This document shows, piece by piece, positions 48,211-60,624 of a stretch of 64,000 nt of DNA. Each line of letters begins with the position of its first letter. Position 1 is the first letter of the stretch. The stretch comes from Xylona heveae TC161 (taxonomy: Eukaryota; Ascomycota; Xylonomycetes; Xylonales; Xylonaceae): NCBI RefSeq assembly GCF_001619985.1, contig NW_017264195.1, forward strand, positions 1,240,001 through 1,304,000, given 5' to 3'. A program made the translations under genes and the position numbers. A model generated the notes under the pieces. It searched no databases. It was not told the DNA's origin and saw nothing but the letters and a program-made list of their open reading frames with translations.

Positions 48211-51200
48211 CTCACCTTAGTCGGGATGTTTTCTTGTTCAAACGTATATTTGTGTAGCTTGAGGTCGGTGCATGATCCCAATCTTGATGGCGACATGTTT
48301 AGGAGGAAAAAGTCAGAGATATGAGTAAGTACAAAGCAGTAACTCTTCGTGACGATCAATGAGGTAATGCAGCAGATGGTATCAACTGCTCTCGTAACCC
48401 CCTAGAATTTTGGAAGACTTGTGCCACCCAGCCATCATACTGACTCGAGTTTTTTTCTGGTTAATCAATCAAGACATGGTCTCTCAGTGATCTACCCTCA
48501 ACGAAGATTGAGAAGGATATGAACGCTCTCGGGCACCTGTGCTGTGGGCATGGCTTTCTCTCTAGGCACAACGACTTATATCATCCGCATCATACGATGA
48601 TATTGTAAAACTGTTTATAAAACTAAAAAATTTATTGATTATTGGCGTTGATAGAGCTATACATACGCGCTGTACAGTCGAATCTTCTTCCCGCATCTCG
48701 TTCATAGAACGTTATCTGTACTTGATAGCCGAGGATAAAAAAGTTACCGTAATGCAAGGCACATACTAAACAGCCCCAGGCATATCGGGGCCATTGAACA
48801 TAGACCCTTTAATCTCAACGTTTCAACATTTAATTTTATAATTGTATACATTTGATAATTTCTTCCTAGCGTCGGTCTTCGACTGTGATAACCGTTTAAT
48901 GTATGGCATATGAATTAGTTCTGTTGACTTCCATACCATCCCTTTGACAGAGCTTGGTTGTGCCGTGTGCTTTGATCATTCACCCTCATTCCTTTCTCGC
49001 GATACTCAAGTGCACGTCCAATTCCTGAGCGGATTTCTCACCAAGTCCAATCGACTAACTGACACATGCATTTGAGACATTTCCAACGCCCATGCATCTT
49101 ACACGCATAAATGAGTATGGCATAAATGCGGGACGTTGAGCGAGGTATGGACATGTGTGCACAACTCTCCCCCGTGTGCAGGACATGTGCTTTGATGGGG
49201 TAACATAGAAAGGACTCATTGAAATGCAGTGCTTCCCAAAGGAAAAAGCAATAAAAACGGGATGACCCGCAACGGTTCTGAGACAGACATGTGCCCACCA
49301 TAAAAGCTTTTCCTTGCTGCTGAAAGGCAGCTGATTCGCATCTACATAGTATTGTCAATCTCAAAATTTGTCTTAGAGATGGCATGCTTTCTGGTCAGAA
49401 TCGCGATTGACCGTTTAAAATCCATGGCCACTCATCCCATCGCAATCTCCCTTTCCAAGTGGTTACATTGCGTCACCACATCTATACCGAGCTGCACCAG
49501 CAAGGGGTTTCTACTTTTGAGCTCGCTCTCAGGTCGATTGCCTATTCTCTCTGTAGACAAAAAGTGATGGTTCGAAGTTTTTCTCATTGGCAAAAATTTG
49601 CTAATGCTAGGGCAAGATTAGCTTTAATTCATCCCTTTTGGTGGGGGGCAAGGGAAAACAGAAAACATAGGACGGTATTGTACCCGCCAACCGGGTTTGG
49701 TTTATGACCGGGGTCCAACTTTAGTTCGTTCCCCGGGGAAGATCTCCCGCTAGGGCCATAGACTGCCTGGAAAATTAGAACCCCTGCGCGCGGATCGTCG
49801 GTTCGCATGTATTATGTGCTGTATAGTACATGCTGCACTTTTCCATTCCGCCCTTCCCCCCTCCTATCGGCGACCCCGGCGCCAAGGCGTTTTCGTAAAA
49901 GCGTGAAAGCCGACTTACATTCTGCCATCATATCTGCTGTCGTATCATGTGACTGTGAGGCTTATTTGTCACTTTTCTTTTGTGGTCAAAAGACAGAAGC
50001 TTCAATTCTCGTCTCCAGTCCGAGTCGACGTCACCGGCCCAAATCACACTTATTGTGTCATGCTGTAAAGAATCGTTTGGTAGGTCTAATAAGATTGACA
50101 TAGCTGGGAAAAGGAAAATGAGAGCCCCTGCAAAGTCGTTTGACTGAAATGTTCATCGTTGCCCATCGAGTCAAAGAATTTTCCTTTGATGTCGCAACAG
50201 GAAATAGCTTTGAAAATTTTGAAACACGATCTGAACTGAAGAAGCTCCACTCCATTAGCGTTTCAGTTTATGCTATCGTTTGGTGGACAAAGTGGTATTC
50301 TGTCTCGCATCTCGTTGTTGACATGATCCTTGTCCGTTACTAAATCTTCATCACAAAGCGGCTCTCATTTTTTCAGACAAAGATCTGAAGTTTCCAATGG
50401 ATTCTCTGCGTACATTCAAAATTCAGTTTTTCTTCGCATTGACAAGCATATTCCCAAGCAAAACTGTTTGCGAGCACGCAGGCATTGCATAACGATGCAT
50501 CACAGCGGCAAAGATGCATATCCGGTAGCAGTGGAAGCGTGTCTGATGCGTTAGCTTCCGCGCGTGTACCTGCGAGCTGAGGAATCTTCTCACATAATCC
50601 GTGCAGAGCGGCAAGCTTTTGCCTCAAGGGTACAGCTGAGGCGTAGAATGTTATTTTTGCAACATTTTGCGTTAGGCCTACTGTACCTCACTGCGTTGGA
50701 TGGAGTTTTTGCTTTTTTGCCGCTCGGGCCGATGTGTCCGATGAGCGCCATGCTGGAGGGCAAGAGAAAGCTAAAAAGGCTGGGCTTCGAGTTTAAGCAG
50801 GGATCTTTCAGCGCGTCAAGGATTCCATGATATATGCATTTCGTCAAGCGCTCAAGGCAATTTACCTAGATCTCCCTGGCATTAGCTCGATCGCGATGAA
50901 GAGTTAGCGGGTACTGACATTTATTGTAGCTAGATCTCGGGAAATGTGAAAGTGATATCTCTTTGCCGCTCATCCCTTCAAGGCGCCGATATGATCGATC
51001 TAAATTCCCTCTCGATTCCGATGGCTTAGGAGGATCGTGCGTGCGCTTCGGTTGTCGGCAGCGACGTCCCCGGCAAGCCACCTTTATGCAAGTCATACCG
51101 CGTCTGGATATTCAGCCAAAAATAAAACATCTTGCAAGCCAAGCAAATAGAAGACATGTTCGAAAAGAAAAAGGAAAGATCCTTGTTTCAAGACATGCTC

Positions 51201-52399
51201 CTCCTGCATCCCGCGCTTTTGCTCAACGGCGGCCGCATCATTTCATCGGTCACAAAATGTGGCAGAATTTCCTCTAAGTTGGTTAAAGAGTCATCAACTT
51301 GGTTAATAATGTTCGTCTAGATTCGGCACCCACTCGGTCGGTCCTCTTCCCGCGCTTCCGGTCTGCAACGCGGTCCCACGCGTCCTGCTCGGCCGTTCCT
51401 GCATCGTTAGCACCATCTGGATATCCAATGTTATGTCATATGTCACTTCAGATCTCCTGATACATGAAAACTTTTCAACTGTGACAAACGAATATCATCC
51501 ATTTAGATTCGCAGGGTTTGGTTTCTAGCGCAAGACGCCAGTTGACGGCCCGGCGTATCCCCGTCGTCAGTCTCCCTCCAGCCTTACTACTGCCATCTCT
51601 CCATTTGTAACGATGCATGATCAGTCATTTGATTTGCATAGTATTGAAGAACGCAAATCGCTGCTGCAGTGCAGATGCGGGAAATCGATAGGCTAGTCAT
51701 CTTTCCTAGAATCTGGCGAAGGCCTATACCATCTCTCTAGCTCAGAAGATTTTTCGAAGTACAGCTCTCTTGACAAGAACATCTAACAAGGCTGGGTCTG
51801 ATAAAAGAGGAAAAAGAAGAATGAAATAATATTCACAATTTGCTTCTACACTTCCGTCAATCAATTGTACATAGTGTGAGTGCAAGGCGGCTAGCATCAG
51901 TGTACCCAGAATTAAAAAGAATTGTGCGCTTAAACAAAATTAATATAAACAATATGACAATTTTTGGCCGCTAGAAGTCTTTAATGGATGCGGAGGGGTA
52001 AGACATAGAGATGACAGAACCCTGCGGAAAATCGAAGAAAAACGCCAGCATAATATGCACATGATCGTGTTGCCAATGACCAAGACACCTTGTAAAGATA
52101 CAATGGAAAACCCTCAGCTGAAAATAACAAACAAAATGGAAGAAGACAAAAAGGCTATGCATATCTGCTCCCCCGTAATCCAGCCACTCTACCTATGCAA
52201 TTCGCTTTTGCGGTGAGAACTGTGTGTTATGTACAGGAAAAGTAAAAGCAAATTCAATAAAACGGAGCCAATACTAATACAAAAATACCCCCGGGTAACA
52301 TCATACAAAGAATCCAAAAAAGGTAGTAGAAGAAGAGACGGTACAATCAACACACGAGAGTTGAAGGCAGACTCGATTGGGTACGTCTCGCTCAGGCGT

Positions 52400-55300
52400 T
52401 TACTTGGCCGACTCTAGAGTCTTTGCCAAATCCATAGCATCCGAATCTTTACCAACACGTACCAGCCAAAAACTAAGCTTCCCATCCGCCGCTGCTGTTT
52501 GGAATGTAACAGATTTTGGTGCCTTATACTCATATTTGATTCCCTTTAAAACAGCCGCGTTGATAACCAGAGTGCCGCTGGGATCCTGCCGCATCACGAT
52601 GCGAGATTTTCCCGTGTGTTCGTGCTTGAGAATGCGGCAAGGGCCCACACCTTTGTTCTCCCACTCTTTCTTACCATCGTTAGTAACCATCATCATAGCC
52701 TTGGCTCGGACCTGGAAAAGGACATCCTCATTTTCCTCTCCAGGGCCCCGGGCAGAAAAGTTCGCCTGAGGCGCCTCACTAGCGGAGGCTTCGCCGGCGT
52801 CAGCTGCTGAGTCAGCTGCGCTTTCGGCGCCAGTGTCGGTTGTTGCTCCAGGTGTGGTGGCGCGCGAAATTTCCGTGGAAGGAGAAAGCGAGTCGGGCGC
52901 TTTCGGGGGTCCACCAAATGCGAACCCGACGTTGCTGCCAGAGCCAAAGAGCGACGACGTGGGAGCCGCCACCGAGGTTGTGCCGGGACTGAATTTTATC
53001 GGCGAGTCCGGCTTCCACGTTTGGTCGCTCTTTGGCGATCCGAAGAGGGTGCCTGGCTGTGCAGTCGAGAAGGGGCTACCGAAAATGCTGCTCCCTCCAG
53101 GCGACTGTGAGGCCGCCGGAGGGAGCGCACTGCCAGGTGTGAAAGCAGTCAAGCCTACAGCTTTACAAATCATATTAGATGACGCGCTTATCCAAAAAAT
53201 ACAAAAAACATCCAAAATTCTCAAAACTCACCTGGCTTTTCGGTAGCCTTTCCAGCGTCCTCGACGGTATCAGCATCATCCGGGAGCTCCTCTACCTGCC
53301 GCCCTTCCAGCTTTGGAAGTGCAGCAGATGGACTAGCAAACAGGTTCGTCTCCCGGATGTCAGACCCCACTTCGGATCTGGGGCTGTCTAAAATCGAGAC
53401 AGCCCCACCCCCGGGGGAACGAAGGCTCGCCGTATCAGAGCCATCATCACCGAGGACAGTGCTGATGCCTGTCCCCAGCTCCGACCTTGTTCCGGAAGGT
53501 CCAGCTCCGTCGCTGGAGTCTATATCAAAATCAGTACAAATTCATCCAAATGGATCACCACGGAAAGTCAAACTTACCCTTCGAGCCCGCAGCCCCCCGG
53601 GGGGCAAGCAACGAGGTAGCCCCGCCAGCAAGGGAGAGAGGGGCCGCCGTACCGGAATCATCATCACTGGAGGCAGTACTGACGCCTGCCCCCAGCTCCG
53701 ACTCCGGCTCCGACTGAAAAGGTCCAGTGACGGAGCTGGAATCTGTACCCAATCAGTATGAGATCGTTGATTTGCATTAGCAAGTGGAGGTCGAACGTAC
53801 CCTTTGACCCCTCGCCCCCTCGGGCGGGGCGAACAGTATTCGATGCTGGAATTTCAGCTGTTGCTGCTGCTGCTGTTATTGGATTGCTGAAAACGTTTGG
53901 GGCCGGGCGAGCGGCCGGCTCAGCGGCGGTTAACCGCTGAGCTTCAGCATCCTGATTAGTCATTTTAGCATCACGCTGTTCATCGGGGGAAGTGTCCTTA
54001 CGCTCGCCCTCCCAAACGAAGCCCTTCCCAGGAACGAACTTTGCTGTTCGTCCCTGGGATTGCTCAGCGAGCCGGGCCTTTTTGGCCCGCTGAGCTTCGA
54101 GATCTCGGCGCTCCCATTGTTCTTCTGATTCTTCATCAGAATCGAAGTCCTCGGCCTTACGTTTGGCCTTTTCTTTCTCCATGCTCGCCTCGGCAGATTT
54201 GCCGAAGGCTGCGAAATTTGCGTTTCCTCCCGCAAATTTCGGCATGGAGAATTTTGGTGGCCCTGCCGAGGTTGGAGCTGCCGATTTAAGACTTGCTTGG
54301 GTACTGACGTTTCCACCGGCTTGCTGGTTGCCAGGGCTTGTCATAGGGCGATCAGGTTTCATTTCCATCGATCCATTAACATGGCTTTCCGGAGCCTTGC
54401 TGATCTCTTCATTTGCCTTTCCCTTATTCGATGTACCGGCATGGCTATTAAAAACGGTTGTTTGTGTAGCGTGCACTCCATTTAAAGGCTCGTTGGGCTT
54501 GGCCTTCTTGTGAGTCGCTTCAGCGTCGTTGGGTTTATCTTCATAGATATTGTCGTCCGCCTTTCTTTTATTGGATGATCCAAGGGGGCCTCCTACTGGG
54601 GGAGCCGAGGTCACGTGAGTGGTACCGAACTCTCCTGTCGCGTCTTGGTCAAGGATAGCTTGGCGTCGTTCCAAATATGATTGAACGAGCAGAGATAGAT
54701 CCGAATGGATTGAGGCGGCTGCAACTGCGTCCTTGAATGTCGTATTGAGCGCACCGATCTGAGCAGGAATCATGCCTCCATTTTGCTGCAGTTGTGAAAA
54801 GTTTGTATGATTTGCGTTTGTAGGGACGTCCTTCTTTTGGGGGACATTTGAAGCTTGAGTGTCGGGCTTGCTGGTTGCCTGTTCTGCCTTGCCATTTTGG
54901 GAAGCGTTGACCAGTTGAGAAAATCTATTTGTCCCTGAAGCTTGATTGTCGGGTTTGTGTTGGGCAAACAAATTAGATTTCTGTGCCTCGTTGCTGCTCT
55001 GAGGAGCGCTGAATGATTTCGAGAAGATGTTACTGGACCCTGAAGATTGAGTATCGGGCTTCGCTTGGGCAAACAGATTAGATTTCTGTGCCTCGTTGCT
55101 GCTCTGAGGAGCGCTGAATGATTTTGAGAAGATGTTGCTGGACCCTGAAGATTGAGTATCGGGCTTCGCTTGGGCAAACAGATTAGATTTCTGTGCCTCG
55201 TTGCTGCTCTGAGGAGCGCTGAATGATTTTGAGAAGATGTTGCTGGACCCTGAAGATTGAGTATCGGGCTTCGCTTGGGCAAACAGATTAGATTTCTGTG

Positions 55301-57193
55301 CCTCGTTGCTGCTCTGAGGAGCGCTGAATGATTTTGAGAAGATGTTGCTGGACCCTGAAGATTGAGTATCGGGCTTCGCTTGGGCAAACAGACTCTTTGT
55401 CTGTGCTTCATTGTCGCTGCTCGAAGGAGCGCTGAATGATTTCGAGAAGATATTGCTGGACCCTGAAGATTGAGTATCGGGTTTCGCTTGAACAAACAGA
55501 TTCTTTGTCTGTGCTTCGGTATTGCTGCTCGGGGGAGCGCTGAATGGATTCGAAAAGAGATTGGTGGACCCGGGGGCTTGATTGGCGGGCTTGAGATTTG
55601 CAAATATACTGGCACTCTGTGCTTCATTGCGACTTTGAGGAGCGTTTAAAGATTTCGAGAAGATATTAGTGGACCCGGGGGCTTGATTGGCGGGTTTATG
55701 ATCAGCAGACAGATTATTTTTCTGCGCTTCGATGGTGCTGCTCTGAGGAGCACTGGAGGAGATAGAAGAATTATCGGACCCTGAAGCTTGATTGGCGGGC
55801 TTGGAGTCAGCAGACAGGTCATTTTCCTGTGCTTTGTTGCTGCTCTGGGGGGAGCTGAATGACTTCGAAAAGATGTTATTAGACCCGGAGGCTTGATCGG
55901 CGGGCTTGATGTTAGCGAATACACTGGTATTCTTTGCTTCATTGCTGCTCTTAGGAGCGCTGAGTGACTGTGAAGAGTGAGTCAACCCGGAGACTTGATT
56001 GGCGGGCTTGGAGTCGGCGGGTAGGTCCTTTTCCTGCGCTTTGTTGCTGCTCTGGGGAGAGCTGAATGGGTTCGAAAAGATGTTATTAGGCCCGGAGGCT
56101 TGATCGGCGGGCTTTATGTTCGCAAATACACTGGTGTTCTTTGCTTCATTGCTGCTCTGAGGAGCGCTGAATGATTTGTCGAAAAGACTTGACCCGGAAG
56201 CTTGATCGGCGGGTTTAATGTTTCCAAACAGGTTGGTTTCCTGTGCTTTGGGGCTGCTCTGGGGAGCGCTGAGGGATTGGGAAAACAAATTCTGCCCTGA
56301 AGCTTGATCGGCGGGCTTGATATTTCCAAACAGGGTAGTTTCCTGTACTTTGGGGCTGCTCTGAGGAGCGCTGAGTGATTTGTCGAAAAGACTTGACCCG
56401 GAAGCTTGATCGGCGGGCTTGATGTTTCCAAACAGGTTATTTTCCTGTGCTTTGGGGCTGCTCTGAGGAGCGCTGAGGGATTGGGAAAAGATATTCTGCC
56501 CTGAAGCTTGATCGGCGGGCTTAATATTTCCAAATAGGTTGGTTTTCGGTGCTTCATTGCTACTCTGGGGAGCGCTGGGAGACTGTGAGAAGAAGTTAAA
56601 CCCGGAGGATTGATTGTCGGGCTTGGTATGAGCAGTCTGGTTCGACGCGCCATTTAGGTTGGCAAATGGGTTAGAGGACGGCCCAGCTGAGAATGAGAAT
56701 CCTGCGCTCGGCGCGGCAAAGTTGAATCCACCCCCACCAGTGCTGCCAAATCCGCTAAAAGAAGACGGTTGGGAATTCGATTGACCTGAGTCACCACTGG
56801 AAGACGGTGGGAAGCTCAGGGAAGATCCAAAAACGTTTCCATTGGACTGTCCAACGGGCGAACCTGGTGCGTTTTGGCTTGAAAAGGACGCATTGCCGGT
56901 TCGGCGACTGCTCTTGGCTGGTTTGATCCTAGAAAAGAGGCAGAAGTTAGCATCCAAGGGACTGTTTTACATATCTCTCTCGTTCAAGAAACGCGCAATG
57001 GGTCATCGAGCACAGCCACGAGGTCAATATTGATGCCAAAACAAATTCGTCAGCGAAAGTATACTTACTGTCGGCGAGCCAACTGAGCCGCAGTGGCTTT
57101 TCTGGGACTATCCATTGTGGAACTTCCGTCGGAACCGTCTCCGTTAAAGAAGCCCTCACGGCTTCCCTGGGAGTTCTGTACACGCTTAGACAT
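52400..57193 (-). CDS. nup2: Nuclear basket nucleoporin Nup2/Nup50 with Ran-binding domain
   Basis: Five exons on the minus strand: 57193-57069, 56928-53801, 53742-53578, 53519-53232, 53160-52400; about 1488 aa. The N-terminus (MSKRVQNSQGSREGFFNGDG, then PRKATAAQLARRQIKPAKSS) is the basic, importin-alpha-binding type. A low-complexity region with FG and SF/NIF motifs follows, including about 17 degenerate 35-residue repeats (LFGNIKPADQASG type). Residues 1378-1488 form a Ran-binding domain (DVLFQVRAKAMMMV, WENKGVGPCRILKHEHTGKS, FWLVRVG). Nup2 proteins help recycle importin alpha at the nuclear pore; in Aspergillus nidulans Nup2 moves to chromatin in mitosis. Exons 3 and 4 look like a tandem duplication. 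It is much longer than yeast Nup2 (about 720 aa), mainly through the repeats. Confidence 0.93.
54976..55395 (-). repeat. Coding minisatellite in nup2: four 105-bp units, nearly identical
   Basis: Units start at 54976, 55081, 55186 and 55291 with an exact 105-bp period, encoding the 35-residue repeat that contains SNEAQKSNLFAQAKPDTQSS. They differ by only a few bases, while flanking repeats (about 54900-54975 and 55396-56640) have diverged, in places with added or lost codons. The period is a multiple of three, so copy-number change keeps the frame. Confidence 0.9.
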
Positions 57194-57555
57194 TGCGAGT
57201 CAGGATGGTATCCAAGAATAAGTTGGGATGACGACAAAATCTCTGATGACGAGGGATGTTCAAAAGGGAGCTTCAAGGGAACTAGTGAGAGCAGGAGATT
57301 GAATATCGCTTTGATTCACAGTTGTTACGGTTGCGCGAGGGCTTGAAGACGTCGTACGAGATGTTGGAAATGGGTGGGGAGTCAAGACCTGATGATGTCG
57401 CTAATATTGATCTGTTGTTTCTTTCCGCGTACTGATTTGTTGTTGTTGATGAGGCAGTAGTGAAGGTGTCGCGTTACTGAGAGGTCGCGATTGCCGCATC
57501 GGGAGGAAACAACAAAACCCACTCGAAAATTCGTCAAAATAGGAAAGCCGGAGCC

Positions 57556-57726
57556 ATGAGCGACGATACTCGGAGAGAAGGCGCGAACGGGGTGGCTGAC
57601 AGATGGAGAGAGTTGATCTCCCTAGAAGTAGTGGCAGCGCAACGTATATTGCGTTTCGCCTCTGTAGAAGAAAATCCAACAGTCAGGGCGGACGACGATG
57701 TTGAAGCGAAAATTTGGGTCATGTGA
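57556..57726 (+). other. Possible small ORF (56 codons) beside nup2
   Basis: ATG at 57556 opens a frame of balanced, acidic composition (MSDDTRREGANGVADRWREL, ending AKIWVM) 360 bp upstream of nup2 on the opposite strand. It could be a small protein, a first exon, or chance. A minus-strand frame (57534-57755) overlaps it. No family is recognised. Confidence 0.25.
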
Positions 57727-60021
57727 TCACGGACGGGAGGCGTTCCGTCATTCACGCGCCGTCGCGCGGATAGATTACCTTGCCCATAGGGTGTAATATG
57801 TTAACAATTCGTCGCCTTATATTCAACAATCAAAAAAGGTAGAACGGATTTCTCAATTGAAGTGCTTCTGAAGAATACCCTTGTGGCCCTAGAGGCATGG
57901 CATCTCAGGAGGTCACATAATTTACCGTAACTAGACCACCATCACCGGCCAAGTAATTCCTTGACAGCGAGTGGACCTATCCTTTTCACTTTACCTCGTG
58001 TCTATTCGCATTATACACAGTTCAGACTGCTGCCTTATTATTTTAAAAAAAAAAAAAATTTTATTCTATGATTATTCTTATTTTTGATTTTGGAATTTCC
58101 CCCCTTGACTTCAAATGCAGTTTACCGAATTGATAATCTATATGGATGGAAAATACATGCTTCTGCCGCAAATTCCAAGCCCCGGGTTTTATATTACTAA
58201 AGCTCCTGCGTTTTCAAGTGCCGCGCCGAGGCAATACTCAAAGACTGCATTGAAGTCGTCCTCAAGAAGATGATTGACAAGCATGCCGTTCTTCTCTCAT
58301 ATCGTTGTTTTGCTCGAGGCGAGGGAGGTAGCTTCTAAAGTCGGTAATGTATTTGGCATCGTCTGACAGGAGAAGAAGGTGATAGCCCCGCTTGCCCAAG
58401 GAGGAAATGTACAGTACCCTCTTCTCTGTCATGATTTTTTCTTTGCAGTATGCGTTCAATGATCTCATGTAACCTTTGGTTATGTGCATTAGATTATGTA
58501 GTAGTCTTTCTGATTGCCAGATTCGACCTTCATGCATTCTTCACGTGTCAGAATTTCAACAAGTCCTGTTCAATGCTTTTGCAAGTCGAATTCTAGTAAA
58601 ATAGTAGGTAGTCAGATTGGCATATGTAATTTCTAGACACCCTAATTGTCTATGCGTTCTTAAAGACTAATTCTAAAATGAGATAAATTACTAAAATGTT
58701 CTTCCTTCCCCCGAAGCGGAAGTGGCGCAGTTTGAAGGATGTGTTTAATCTCAGGGGCTTTTAAACACCATGGGATTTGACAGGCTTCACACTTTTTTTC
58801 CTACAACAGGAGGCTGGCAGTCGTCGTGCTTCCAACTGTTTCACCCCTGGAAATCATGCAGTACTAACGATACAGAAGTGTTTCTTGATTGATTGGTCTC
58901 CTACTGCAGGTTTCTGGATGGATTTGGGTGTAGCCTGGTATTGCTGTTCCAGCCACAGGCTTCTCTGGAAGGAGTTGATTGGCTCTTACCAACGTTGCGG
59001 CGGAGCAAAAGCACCCACCTCCTAAACAGAGTGTCCCCAACTAAATACCATTTTTGGCTTTGTGCTATCATGCGATTATGTGGAGTCCGGGCACGCCATC
59101 TGCCGCATCGCGCGCATCACGCTCTCGCGCCCTCGCACCTTTTTCACCCGTTCGCCCCCGGCTGTGCTTTTACCATGTCGGCCCAATTAAGACAGATAAG
59201 TAGCACTCTAATTAATCAACCAAACTCGCAGAATTCAGAGAATGAGAAGAGGTCAACCTTTACGCCCCTAATTATTTCGCGCATAAGCACTTTGGTAATT
59301 TCAGTCGCAATCTGTGCTGCGATACTGTACTCTATTCGGCTCTCTTGTGTACCATAACTCGAGCCGAACCGCTCACCTACTTCCCCCTAAGCCATTCGTC
59401 AAAGACTCCACAGGCGAATCACAAAGTGGCGGGCAAATATATTGGGGTGCGACAGGGAAGCGCGTGGGCTAGAACCGTCTGGCGCGGGCTGTTCAACGCG
59501 ATCCACTGCTCTATCGCCGATCACCTCTCTCACTGCTCGCACTACAACTGTCTCGACTATAGGTGGTAAGGGAATTTTTGGGCGAGACCCTCAAAAGGTG
59601 CGCTTACGAATCTTCGTCGCATTCATTGTTCTCTCTCTTTTCTGTCTTCTCTCTTCTTCCTCCGCCCCAAAGGAACAGCAGGAAAGACGTCTAATCGAAA
59701 ATCTGAAGAACTACTGTGTGATACACGTAGCCTTTCGCTTCGCTCAAAGCATTTCGGTTACTCTTGTACAATGCCACGTACCGAGAAGATATATATGAGA
59801 TGATAGTGATGGTACTGATAATAATTATACTGCATAATTTCGTGAAATAATTCTAGAATCATAATGTTGATGCCCCCTGTCCAATAATTGAAGTCGAGAG
59901 ATTCCACTGTTCTCCTCTCCGCGTGAATCTGGAGGGTTTGTCTTCCGTGTGTCCCCAGTTCTTCGCTCCGGTTCGCTCAGACTTGTGTTCCCCCGTGGGT
60001 TAGTTAGCTTCGGGCGACCCT

Positions 60022-60519
60022 GTGCACATCTCCCTCCTCCGCACCAACACAGCTGACACCCGCTCTGTAAGACCCGCAGTTTTCACCAATAATTCCATCC
60101 ACGCTCGTTTCATTTGCTTTTTGCCCTCCCACCCCCATAGACAACCCCCGGGGTTTCCCTGGAGAACATTCGCTCGCCTCCTTCTTTGCTTTGCCTCGAG
60201 CTGATGGCTGCCCGGGGCACTCGTCTTCTCGGCTAACCTTCCTAACACTCTGGCTGCTTTCGCCATTGTGAAATTCTCCTTCTGATCCCTACGATTGGTG
60301 GTTGAATTTGGAACACTGGAAGAGAGAAAAACGGTGAACGCTCGATCGGTAGACGATGGGATCAGACCTCGACTTGGGAATTTCCATCTTTCACCCAGCG
60401 GTCCTTCGGGCCTCACCATCGGAATTCTCGATCCGGGATTGGGATTGACGACTCAGGCCATCAAAGACGTCCGCTCCCGAGGGTTGCCCACCAGTGCCGA
60501 GAGACGATTGGCACCTTGA
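60022..60519 (+). other. Short upstream ORFs in the sln1 leader
   Basis: Two plus-strand frames, 60022-60204 (60 codons) and 60295-60519 (74 codons), precede the sln1 start at 60625. If transcription starts left of them they would act as uORFs. No protein family is visible, and the transcription start is unknown. Confidence 0.3.
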
Positions 60520-60624
60520 GAAGCTGTTCAACGTTTGGTGGCACATAGTCGGGACCACTATCAGCATTGTCGTTCCCTCTTCCCCCTGTGCCAGCTCTGC
60601 ATCGTTACAAAAGTCGCCAACAGC

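Larger units (their letters stand above)
45316..52399. other. Gene-poor interval of about 7.1 kb
   Basis: No frame on either strand gives a recognisable or well-composed protein; the longest (about 150 codons near 45619-46074 and 46975-47424) overlap other frames or simple sequence. It holds an ATC triplet repeat (45437-45467), T-rich blocks near 45630-45990 that may be the tmpA 3' region, a GATCTA palindromic repeat (48191-48210), and AT-rich stretches near 48600-48660 and 51800-51960. No terminal repeats or transposase remnants were noticed. It may contain non-coding RNA genes or long regulatory sequence. Confidence 0.45.
57194..60624. other. Divergent intergenic region of about 3.4 kb with a long sln1 leader
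   Basis: Lies between nup2 (-) and sln1 (+). A 56-codon frame at 57556-57726 is listed separately. 58000-58700 is AT-rich with a run of 14 A (58045-58058). From about 59000 to 60624 the sequence becomes C/T-rich, as in long leaders of fungal signalling genes, with several short upstream frames (60022-60204, 60295-60519). No conserved protein is recognised. Confidence 0.5.

Noticed and set aside
54770-56653. Long antisense-frame or shifted-frame ORFs over the nup2 repeat region
   Set aside because: They are shadow frames of the 105-bp repeat array in nup2; the repeat keeps them open. The Nup2 frame has the conserved N-terminus and Ran-binding domain.
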